Notes under the pieces: generated by a model
Seen by the model: the letters and a program-made list of their open reading frames with translations, nothing else
Told to the model about the DNA's origin: nothing
Databases searched by the model: none
Shown: positions 1-5,257 of the stretch, piece by piece
Position numbering within the stretch: the stretch's first letter is position 1
Layout: every line of letters begins with the position of its first letter
IMG/VR virus record: IMGVR_UViG_3300033149_003888
Span: 1-27,866 of that record
Length of the DNA: 27,866 nt
Source: a virus
Reading direction: 5' to 3' (one strand)
Made by a program: the position numbers and the translations under genes

Positions 1-1
1 C

Positions 2-193
2 AAGGGCTGTATCGCAGTATCCGCTAATAAAGTATACTGGATATTACGAAAAGAAAGCTGCTTGGTTCAATGGTGGAGAGAGGAAGATAAAAGCAAGATG
101 AAATTTTTTAAAGCAACAACGGTAATGAAAAAGTTAAATCTGAAAGAAGGGGTTAAGGTGCTTATAAATAAAGGCAAAATCAGTAAGGCTTAA
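2..193 (+). CDS. Partial hypothetical protein, C-terminal 63 residues
   Basis: The frame is open from base 2 to a TAA at 191-193, so this is the end of a gene that starts left of the window. The visible residues are strongly basic, with Trp pairs (VQWWREEDK) followed by lysine-rich segments ending KGKISKA. No domain is recognised. The next gene begins 12 bases after the stop and in the same direction, which is consistent with one operon of small pre-terminase phage genes. A basic tail of this kind could bind nucleic acid, but that is only a composition argument. The reality of the frame rests on its openness and its spacing to the next Shine-Dalgarno site. Confidence 0.55.
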   Translation, partial: KGCIAVSANKVYWILRKESCLVQWWREEDKSKMKFFKATTVMKKLNLKEGVKVLINKGKISKA

Positions 194-205
194 AAGGGGG
201 ATGAG

Positions 206-634
206 ATGATACCAGAAAAAGAGATTAGAGAAGCAACGGAAAGACTGAAACAAATATTAAGCTCTGTTTATTTTAACGGATTAGAATCATTTTGGCAAGG
301 TATGCTTGAAGAAGACATTGAAACTATATTGACTCTTGCCAACGCCTATCTAAACGTGAAGGGGTTTCCGGAGGAACATGAAATTTTAGGAGAAAAAGAA
401 GAAGTTTTTTCTGCCGATGATATGAATAGAGCTTATAATGAAGTCCTTCAGGACTGCAAACTTGCGGTGATTAAAAATAAACTGAGCGTAGAAGATATAG
501 AAAAAATTATCTATTCCAGGATTAAACATAAATGGCGAGATAATGATGGAAATGAATACACACTTTTATGTGGAAGTCAAGAAAAATTAGCCAAAGCAAT
601 CCACAAACTAATCAAGAAAAGGATGGGGGTATAA
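206..634 (+). CDS. Hypothetical phage protein, 142 aa, helical
   Basis: The start ATG at 206 follows a purine run (AAAAGGGGG, 192-200) at good spacing. Another ATG at 201 lies too close to that run and is in a different frame. The protein is charged and mostly predicted helical by eye (EKEIREATERLKQIL at the N-terminus, EKLAKAIHKLIKKR at the C-terminus) with no cysteine pairs, signal peptide or membrane segment. I do not recognise the family. Its stop overlaps the ATG of the next gene (TAATG, 632-636), so the two are probably translationally coupled. Position among small genes before the terminase suggests an accessory or late-early role, but nothing in the sequence fixes it. Confidence 0.8.
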   Translation: MIPEKEIREATERLKQILSSVYFNGLESFWQGMLEEDIETILTLANAYLNVKGFPEEHEILGEKEEVFSADDMNRAYNEVLQDCKLAVIKNKLSVEDIEKIIYSRIKHKWRDNDGNEYTLLCGSQEKLAKAIHKLIKKRMGV

Positions 635-1107
635 TGGATATAAGCAAAGAATATATAAAAATGTGTGAGAAAGTGATAGAAATACAAAAGTTATGGAAGC
701 CACAAAATGGCGATTATTTTTACAGTAAAGTGCTTCCAGAAGTGCATATTTTAACTATTAGAAAAGAAAGCGATATGGCTTGTGGTGATGAAGTATTTTT
801 TAATAATAGATATGTTTATTACAATAGAACATATAATTCTTCTATTGAGGATAAAAAGAAGGAACAACAACAAATAGAAGAATGGAAATCAGAACATATA
901 TTTCTTCCTCGACAAGACCAGTTGCAGGAGATGATAGGAGGAACAAGTTATTTTTTAATTACAAAAATGTATCATAAATGCCAAAGAATAAGTGAGCATA
1001 TATGCCCTTACAAATCATCAATGGAACAACTCTGGTTAGCGTTTGTGATGAAGGAAAAACACAACAAGGTTTGGGATGGGGAAGATTGGAAGGCGAGCAA
1101 TGACTAA
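634..1107 (+). CDS. Conserved-looking phage protein of unknown function, 157 aa
   Basis: The ATG at 634 is preceded by GGATGGGGG (621-629) and overlaps the previous stop by one base. The longer open frame from 568 runs inside the previous gene and has no good ribosome site. The C-terminal part contains IFLPRQDQLQEM (about 94-105), then EQLWLAFVMKEKHNKVW near residue 140. From memory, this 'LPRQDQLQ ... EQLWLAFVM.EK.NK.W.G..W' layout recurs in uncharacterised proteins of many low-GC phages, especially just ahead of packaging genes; I know of no function. The N-terminal part has a W-P-GD segment (WKPQNGDYF). No membrane segment is present. The stop overlaps the next gene by 8 bases. Confidence 0.82.
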   Translation: MDISKEYIKMCEKVIEIQKLWKPQNGDYFYSKVLPEVHILTIRKESDMACGDEVFFNNRYVYYNRTYNSSIEDKKKEQQQIEEWKSEHIFLPRQDQLQEMIGGTSYFLITKMYHKCQRISEHICPYKSSMEQLWLAFVMKEKHNKVWDGEDWKASND

Positions 1108-1483
1108 AAAACAATATTGTCCACAATGTAAAAATGATATGATCCCAAGACAATGGCAGAATCGAATTAAGTGGATATGTCTTTCTTGCGGAATAATGTG
1201 GTGGGATGGCAGCACGTCAACACCGGCCACACAAGAAGTATTTGATTTGAGGAAAAAGTGCCATAAGAAATTTGACCAATTATGGAAATCTGGGGAAATG
1301 ACAAGAAAAGAGGCATATAAATATATGCAGAAAATAATGAACCTGCCAAAACATAAATGCCATATTGGTATGTTTCAAAAAACAGAATGCGAAAAATTGT
1401 TGGGTTTGTTTGAAGAAAAGGCTGGGGGTATGAAGATAAAAATAAAAGATATAGTAAATTTAAAGAGAGGAGGAATAATATGA
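1100..1483 (+). CDS. Small zinc-ribbon protein, 127 aa
   Basis: The start at 1100 follows GGAAGGCGAG (1088-1097); an in-frame upstream ATG at 1076 lacks a comparable site. Residues 7-10 are CPQC and residues 26-29 are CLSC, spaced as in a treble-clef or zinc-ribbon knuckle with aromatic residues nearby (WICLSCGIMWW). The rest is basic and helical, with a segment (RKKCHKKFDQLWKSGEMTRKEAYKYMQKIM) resembling the 'zinc ribbon plus helical arm' proteins seen in phage genomes. Such proteins bind DNA, RNA or a partner protein; the family does not tell which. It overlaps its left neighbour by 8 bases and its right neighbour by 4 (ATGA), so it is embedded in the operon. Confidence 0.8.
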   Translation: MTKKQYCPQCKNDMIPRQWQNRIKWICLSCGIMWWDGSTSTPATQEVFDLRKKCHKKFDQLWKSGEMTRKEAYKYMQKIMNLPKHKCHIGMFQKTECEKLLGLFEEKAGGMKIKIKDIVNLKRGGII

Positions 1484-1833
1484 TTAGGGTAAAAGTTATG
1501 CAATCTTATGACTACAACCATTTTGAAGTGTGTTTAGGCACAGAGGATGAACCAGACTATAAAAAAGCAAACGAGCTAAGAAAAACAGCTCAGAGATTAA
1601 CAGATGAAGCTATTCGACAATATAAAATTGCTAAAGAATTAGCACGCAAAAAAGACTTATTAGTTGGGGAAAGGAATAGGCTTCTTGAAAAAGTGCTTGT
1701 GTTTAAGAACAGTAAACCATCATCGGAATGGACAGCTGAGGAAAAAGCACAAGTGAAAGCATTAGAAGATTATGATTATTGGACACAATATGATTATGAT
1801 TATGAAGATGAAGATGAAGAAAATGAAATATGA
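1480..1833 (+). CDS. Hypothetical protein with acidic C-terminus, 117 aa
   Basis: A strong ribosome site (GAGAGGAGG, 1465-1473) precedes the ATG at 1480, which overlaps the previous stop as ATGA. The centre is a probable helix or coiled coil rich in Lys, Arg, Glu and Leu (residues about 25-75). The last 25 residues are extremely acidic and tyrosine-rich (DYDYWTQYDYDYEDEDEENEI), a low-complexity tail that could mimic nucleic acid or mediate protein contact. No family is recognised. The acidic tail is encoded by a GAT/GAA/TAT-rich stretch that also reads as a Met/Lys-rich peptide in another frame, which explains the inflated upstream extension of the following gene. Confidence 0.8.
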   Translation: MIRVKVMQSYDYNHFEVCLGTEDEPDYKKANELRKTAQRLTDEAIRQYKIAKELARKKDLLVGERNRLLEKVLVFKNSKPSSEWTAEEKAQVKALEDYDYWTQYDYDYEDEDEENEI

Positions 1834-2005
1834 TATTAGGTTACTATTGAAGAAAAAACTTAATGGTTTGCTAACTACATATAAAAAAAGGCAAGACCCG
1901 CCTAAAAGCATGAAAGCGGCATCTAAACCGATTAAAGCTCCGAAGGGTGTAACCTACAATGAATTGTACAATGCAATTCTGGGGGTAGAAAGGAGATGGT
2001 TATGA
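1823..2005 (+). CDS. Small basic protein, 60 aa
   Basis: The frame is open from 1772, but its first residues are a Met/Ile/Lys shadow of the acidic tail of the previous gene, so I place the start at ATG 1823 (ATG 1814 is an alternative two codons upstream of it). It gives a 60-aa basic protein (MKYDIRLLLKKKLNGLL...) with KPIKAPKGVTYNELYNAIL near the C-terminus. The ribosome site is weak (GAAGATGAAG), so translation probably depends on coupling with the upstream gene, which it overlaps by 11 bases. The function is unknown. It ends four bases into the next gene. Confidence 0.55.
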   Translation: MKYDIRLLLKKKLNGLLTTYKKRQDPPKSMKAASKPIKAPKGVTYNELYNAILGVERRWL

Positions 2006-2463
2006 ATTTATTTAAAGAAATTGACTCTTTAAGTTATGCGGTAGGATTTGGTTTTTTAGTGTTTTTATTTGGAGTAATTATTAACACGATTGTTAAGTTT
2101 TTTATAGCTATATCTAAGAAGGTCAAGGGGAAAAAGGTTGACTCATTTGAGATTGCAGAAGGTTGGCATTTTATGTGGCGGTTTACGCTTGCTTGTGGCG
2201 CAGTGTTTCTTGTTTTTAGCTTAGTTTTAATTATTTGTAACTGGTTCAGCTATGCAAATGAGGCGATAGGAAAAGTGTTATACGAAGAACAATCAGGTAC
2301 ACTTGTTAAGAATTGCAATTTTTACAAAGGAGTAACTTTTGAAGTATCAAGCATGGGTGAATTAGAAAGCATAACGATTGACGGTAGTGAAGCGATTGAC
2401 GGTAGTGAAGTGAATCTCGATGAGAAGGAAAAAGGAAGGTGGAGCAATGAAAATTACAACTAA
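2002..2463 (+). CDS. Small membrane protein with two TM segments, 153 aa
   Basis: AGAAAGGAG (1987-1995) is correctly spaced for ATG 2002 rather than the ATG at 1996 that abuts it. Two hydrophobic stretches are clear: residues about 12-35 (YAVGFGFLVFLFGVIINTIV and following) and about 60-85 (TLACGAVFLVFSLVLIICNW), separated by a basic loop containing KKVKGKKVD. This implies an inner-membrane protein with both loops of moderate size and a hydrophilic C-terminal tail of about 60 residues. The tail contains a tandem IDGSE duplication. Phages carry such proteins for superinfection exclusion or lysis timing, but there is no diagnostic holin arrangement (no endolysin next to it), so I leave the role open. 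Confidence 0.78.
   Translation: MNLFKEIDSLSYAVGFGFLVFLFGVIINTIVKFFIAISKKVKGKKVDSFEIAEGWHFMWRFTLACGAVFLVFSLVLIICNWFSYANEAIGKVLYEEQSGTLVKNCNFYKGVTFEVSSMGELESITIDGSEAIDGSEVNLDEKEKGRWSNENYN
2375..2410 (+). repeat. Perfect tandem 18-bp repeat, two copies
   Basis: The unit CGATTGACGGTAGTGAAG occurs at 2375-2392 and again at 2393-2410 without mismatch. It is in frame and encodes IDGSE twice in the C-terminal tail of the membrane protein. Perfect identity, including third codon positions, points to a recent slippage duplication. Confidence 0.95.
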
Positions 2464-2779
2464 ATACGATTGGCTGGAATATGTAAGAATAAAAGACCTT
2501 GATAATGTCATAGGTAGAATAGTAAAAATAATTTTCGATGGGGTAATATCTTACAATGTGCAGTATTGGGTGAATGGGAAGATTGAATTTGTTAATTTGT
2601 ATGAGGATGAAATTTCTCAATGGGAGGTGGAAGATGAAGCTGATAGAAATAGTCAGGAAAATCAGGGAAGTGGACAAAAGCAATCTCGGTGTGGTAAAGT
2701 ATGTTTTAACGGAAGAAGAAGCGGTAGAGATGATAGGAGAGAAGATTGTAGACTTTGTAGTGGGGGTCGTGAAGTTTAG
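2447..2779 (+). CDS. Hypothetical protein, 110 aa, with doubtful C-terminal third
   Basis: ATG 2447 follows AAGGTGGAG (2436-2444). Residues 1-63 look like a normal small beta-rich protein (YDWLEYVRIKDLDNVIGRIVKIIF..., then a VQYWVNGKIEFVNLYEDEISQWE segment). This is reminiscent of small SH3-like phage proteins that respond to a 'read the ligand, hold the strand' pattern, but I claim no family. From about residue 64 the composition changes to Arg/Ser/Asp/Gly/Cys-rich sequence, exactly where a second gene starts in another frame at 2634. The last 47 residues may therefore be a genuine overlap, or the result of a lost stop codon. It overlaps the membrane gene by 17 bases. Confidence 0.6.
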   Translation: MKITTKYDWLEYVRIKDLDNVIGRIVKIIFDGVISYNVQYWVNGKIEFVNLYEDEISQWEVEDEADRNSQENQGSGQKQSRCGKVCFNGRRSGRDDRREDCRLCSGGREV

Positions 2780-2876
2780 CCAGGGAGGATCTAAAGATGG
2801 CAAGGAAGGGGTTATCGGCAACACAGAGAACATTGCGGGAATTGAGAAACCAGGGCAGGATTTGCGGAATAGTTGA
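2634..2876 (+). CDS. Small overlapping hypothetical protein, 80 aa
   Basis: A very strong ribosome site (GGGAGGTGG, 2622-2630) precedes ATG 2634. The first ~52 residues look like a regular helical/beta protein (MKLIEIVRKIREVDKSNLGV, then VVKYVLTEEEAVEMIGEKIV). The last ~28 residues overlap the following gene and look like out-of-frame sequence. The gene therefore overlaps both neighbours: 146 bases with the gene on its left and 80 with the one on its right. Function is unknown. The quality of the ribosome site and the normal amino-acid make-up of the N-terminal part are the arguments for it being translated. Confidence 0.6.
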   Translation: MKLIEIVRKIREVDKSNLGVVKYVLTEEEAVEMIGEKIVDFVVGVVKFSQGGSKDGKEGVIGNTENIAGIEKPGQDLRNS

Positions 2877-3183
2877 AAAATATAACAGATTCGCGGGGCC
2901 GTTTGGGAAAAATTTTGACTTGTTCGGGTTTATTGATATTATCGCCCTTGACCCGGAAAGGGGCATAATAGGAGTTCAAAGCTGCGGGCAATCTTTTTCC
3001 GCTCATTTAAAGAAAATCACAGAAGAAAGGAACGAAGAATGTTTTGAATGGCTACGGTGCGGCGGGAAAGTAGAGTTATGGGGATGGCGCAAGGTAAAGC
3101 TTCAAAGAGGCGGGAAAGCCATGCGCTGGAGGCCCCGGATAAAAGAAATAACACTCAAGGATTTGGACTGTAAACAATGTTAA
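2797..3183 (+). CDS. Putative PD-(D/E)XK nuclease-fold phage protein, 128 aa
   Basis: ATG 2797 follows CAGGGAGGAT (2780-2789). The order of elements is an N-terminal helix (LSATQRTLRELRNQG), a beta strand (GIVEKYNRF), then NFDLFGFIDIIAL and GIIGVQSCG, a His-containing helix (SFSAHLKKI), a Trp/Leu segment (CFEWLRCGGKVELWGWRKVK), then a basic C-terminal part. 'FGFxD ... GxQ' after an initial helix is the arrangement I know from small phage proteins related to VRR-NUC or Holliday-resolvase-like nucleases. The metal-binding Asp would be within FGFID and the usual E/Q-x-K is Q-S-C, so the catalytic Lys is missing or displaced. This is a remote, memory-based assignment. It is the last gene before the regulatory gap ahead of the terminase. 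Confidence 0.6.
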   Translation: MARKGLSATQRTLRELRNQGRICGIVEKYNRFAGPFGKNFDLFGFIDIIALDPERGIIGVQSCGQSFSAHLKKITEERNEECFEWLRCGGKVELWGWRKVKLQRGGKAMRWRPRIKEITLKDLDCKQC

Positions 3184-3186
3184 ACC

Positions 3187-3215
3187 TTGACAAATAAATC
3201 CTATTGTGCTATTTT
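3187..3215 (+). promoter_or_regulatory. Sigma70-type promoter upstream of the packaging genes
   Basis: A perfect -35 hexamer TTGACA (3187-3192) is followed by exactly 17 bases and then TATTTT (3210-3215). A TG at 3207-3208, one base before that hexamer, makes an extended -10. It begins four bases after the stop of the preceding gene, in the only sizeable intergenic gap of the left half. Transcription would start near 3222, upstream of both the leader ORF and the terminator hairpin. The match to consensus is seen directly; activity is inferred. Confidence 0.7.
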
Positions 3216-3236
3216 TATAAATGGCAGGGGGTTTAT

Positions 3237-3257
3237 ATGTTAAGAGATAAATTTTAA
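3237..3257 (+). CDS. Possible 6-residue leader peptide (MLRDKF)
   Basis: A GCAGGGGG run (3224-3231) is followed at usable spacing by ATG 3237, six codons and TAA 3255-3257. The stop lies directly against the ascending arm of the downstream hairpin. Placement between promoter and terminator is what a translated attenuator leader looks like, but an ORF this short can occur by chance. There is no run of a single regulatory codon, so an amino-acid-sensing attenuator is not supported. Confidence 0.25.
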   Translation: MLRDKF

Positions 3258-3295
3258 AAAAAAGCTGTACTCAATTTAAGGGTATGGCTTTTTTT
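3257..3295 (+). terminator. Rho-independent, symmetrical (bidirectional) terminator
   Basis: The ascending arm AAAAAAAGCTGTAC (3257-3270) pairs along its whole length with GTATGGCTTTTTTT (3282-3295), with two G-U wobbles and an 11-base loop. The flanking A-run and T-run make it able to act on either strand. It lies about 55 bases before the small terminase start and downstream of the promoter at 3187-3215. It may therefore end the left operon and also attenuate transcripts entering the late genes. Confidence 0.8.
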
Positions 3296-3349
3296 GTGAA
3301 AATAAAGGTATAAGAAAAAATCTAAAAAAACAAAGAGGAAACATAGAAA

Positions 3350-3742
3350 ATGGCAAATGAACAAAATTTAATAAAATTTAAGCCTGGACAGTCAGGAAAT
3401 CCGAAAGGCAGGCCGAAAGGGAGCAAGAATATATCTACTTATTTAAAAGAATTTCTTGAGTGTTCTCTTGAAGTAACTAATCCGATTTCAAAGAAAAAAG
3501 AAAAGTTAAAACTTGCGGCCGTTATCGCGTTGAAGCAGATTAAAAATGCTCTTAATAGCGATAGACAAGCGATAAATGATATAATGGACAGGTTGGAAGG
3601 GAAGCCTGTTCAGAAGCAGGAAATTGATGCTAATGTAAATACAATTGAAGTAATAGATTTTGGGGCTGACGAGTATGGCGAAGATGAAAGTAACAAGGGT
3701 ATTCAGGGAAAACCAAAGGGCAAAGACGCCGATAGTAGTTAA
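3350..3742 (+). CDS. Small terminase-like DNA-binding protein with DUF5681 motif
   Basis: Residues 9-27 carry FKPGQSGNPKGRPKGSKN, the signature of DUF5681 proteins, which are typically encoded directly ahead of large terminase genes and are regarded as small-terminase or packaging-associated proteins. The following ~60 residues are helical (LKLAAVIALKQIKNALNSDRQAINDIMDRLEG), and the last 40 are acidic and then Lys/Gly-rich. The ATG at 3350 follows AAAGAGGAAA (3330-3339). The expected job is to recognise phage DNA and load the large subunit. The gene overlaps the large terminase by 68 bases in a different frame, which is long for this pair and makes its C-terminal tail suspect as a fast-evolving region. 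Confidence 0.85.
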   Translation: MANEQNLIKFKPGQSGNPKGRPKGSKNISTYLKEFLECSLEVTNPISKKKEKLKLAAVIALKQIKNALNSDRQAINDIMDRLEGKPVQKQEIDANVNTIEVIDFGADEYGEDESNKGIQGKPKGKDADSS

Positions 3743-4898
3743 CCAAGGAGGCTCGAGATCTACAAAGACATATTCTATTGCTCAGTTGCTAATAATAAGG
3801 GCTTGCAAAGTTTACAGAAATTTTATTATATCAATTTGCAGAAAGACATTTCCGAGTTTAAAATCTTCGGTAATGCGTGACTTCTTTGAAATATTAGGCG
3901 GTTTAGGATTATATAAAAAGTCAAACCATAATAAGAGCGATCATACGTATTTGCTCAATGGTAATTTGTTCGAGTTCTTGTCTTTGGATATGCCGCAGAA
4001 AAAGCGCGGGGCAAAAAGAAATATTCTTTGGATGAATGAGGCGAATGAATTCACGTATGAGGATTATATCCAGTTGGCAATGAGGACTTCGGGGCAGATA
4101 TTCATGGATTATAATCCTTCGGAAGAACATCATTGGATATATGACAAGATAATACCTTCGCCGGATTGCACATTTATAAAATCTACTTATTTAGATAATC
4201 CCGCGTTGCCGAGGATAATCAGAAGAAGGATTGAAGCGTTAAGAGAAAATGGGGATGATAATTATTGGCGGATATATGGGTTAGGAGAAATAGGCAAATC
4301 GACAAAGACAATATATACCAATTGGGATATTGTTAGGGATGTGCCTAAGAATTATGATGATTTCGTTTGGGGGTTGGATTTCGGGTATAATAACCCTTCG
4401 GCGTTGGTTGGGATTTGGGTAAAGGACAAAGAAATATGGGTAAGAGAGTTTATCTATGAAACCGGATTGACTAATCAGGCTTTGATTGAAAGAATGGAAG
4501 AAGTTATGCCGGATGAATTTAAGGGAAAATTGGTCAAGGCGGATAGCTCAGAGCCGGATAGAATACAAGAAATTGCTGATGCGGGGTTTAACATATTGCC
4601 TGTCAAGAAAGGAAAGAATTCAGTTAAACATGGGATTGATGTTCTCAAGAGGACAAAAATCCATATTACAGGTGATAGTGTAAATTATAAGAAAGAGATA
4701 AAAGGTTACGCGTGGAAGGTTGATAAAGACGGAAATATTATTGATGGCGAACCTGTTAAGTTTAAAGACCATTTAATGGATGCGACAAGATACGGCATTG
4801 GGCTTGACGCTGAAGAATTCCAAGTTGAAACAATAGAAACGATAGTTGCTGAAGATTTGGAAATGGGAGTCGAGGAAGTTAACATAGGAGATTATTGA
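3675..4898 (+). CDS. Terminase large subunit, 407 aa
   Basis: This is the ATP-driven DNA-packaging motor and nuclease. The Walker A is GGSRSTKT (residues 25-32). The Walker B/catalytic acid region is NILWMNEANEF (about 117-127), followed by a coupling segment with MDYNPSEEHHW. The C-terminal RNase H-like nuclease has an Asp in WGLDFGYNNPSALVGIW, another in VKADSSEPDRIQEI, and the final KDHLMDATRYGIGL. This is the Terminase_3 / Terminase_6C type layout at a normal, slightly short, length. ATG 3675 is preferred over a TTG at 3660; ATG 3684 is a close alternative. The stop overlaps the following ATG by one base (TGATG). Confidence 0.95.
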   Translation: MAKMKVTRVFRENQRAKTPIVVNQGGSRSTKTYSIAQLLIIRACKVYRNFIISICRKTFPSLKSSVMRDFFEILGGLGLYKKSNHNKSDHTYLLNGNLFEFLSLDMPQKKRGAKRNILWMNEANEFTYEDYIQLAMRTSGQIFMDYNPSEEHHWIYDKIIPSPDCTFIKSTYLDNPALPRIIRRRIEALRENGDDNYWRIYGLGEIGKSTKTIYTNWDIVRDVPKNYDDFVWGLDFGYNNPSALVGIWVKDKEIWVREFIYETGLTNQALIERMEEVMPDEFKGKLVKADSSEPDRIQEIADAGFNILPVKKGKNSVKHGIDVLKRTKIHITGDSVNYKKEIKGYAWKVDKDGNIIDGEPVKFKDHLMDATRYGIGLDAEEFQVETIETIVAEDLEMGVEEVNIGDY

Positions 4899-5245
4899 TG
4901 GAAAGAAAAAAAGTATATTTAAAGTTATCGTCACAGGTAGCAGTAAAGGCGGAAACCGATTCAAGGTTTAAAGATTATGTTATGAATTCTGTTAAAAGAT
5001 TTATGAAAAGCGATTGGGGAGAGGGATTGAGTCCGGACGAAATAATTGATAATGATGCTGCGGAAAGAAACGGCGGAGATATTTTAGGATATTATACCAA
5101 TAAAGATAATCGCAGAATGGAACTCGTAATAATTTTTCCAAGGCATAGAATGTTCATCGAAGTTTTGTTTACTGAAGAATTATGTAGACAAACAATACCA
5201 AATAAGGCTATAGTATATAGCGTAGGGGGAAGGCTGTTAAATTAA
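4898..5245 (+). CDS. Hypothetical protein between terminase and portal, 115 aa
   Basis: ATG 4898 overlaps the terminase stop (4896-4898) and has AGGAG at 4886-4890. The N-terminus is beta-like (KKVYLKLSSQVAVKAETDSRF). It is followed by RFMKSDWGEGLSPDEIIDNDAAERNGGDILGYYTNKDN and then two strands ending in FPRHRMFIEVLFTEEL. The pattern W-G-E-L...D...N..A...G..ILG.Y...... resembles, from memory, a family of small 'plasmid-related' proteins common in Firmicutes mobile elements whose function is unknown. I regard that as a weak lead only. Position between terminase and portal is unusual for an accessory gene; it would be expressed with the packaging genes. Confidence 0.8.
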   Translation: MERKKVYLKLSSQVAVKAETDSRFKDYVMNSVKRFMKSDWGEGLSPDEIIDNDAAERNGGDILGYYTNKDNRRMELVIIFPRHRMFIEVLFTEELCRQTIPNKAIVYSVGGRLLN

Positions 5246-5257
5246 ATGAGGTGATAA

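Noticed and set aside
568-633. Upstream extension of the 634-1107 gene
   Set aside because: It lies wholly inside the previous gene and has no Shine-Dalgarno site, whereas ATG 634 has GGATGGGGG and the usual TAATG overlap.
2306-2833. Minus-strand open frame (175 aa)
   Set aside because: It overlaps three plus-strand genes with good ribosome sites, and its Ser/Pro/Phe/Ile-rich translation is what antisense of Glu/Lys-rich genes looks like.
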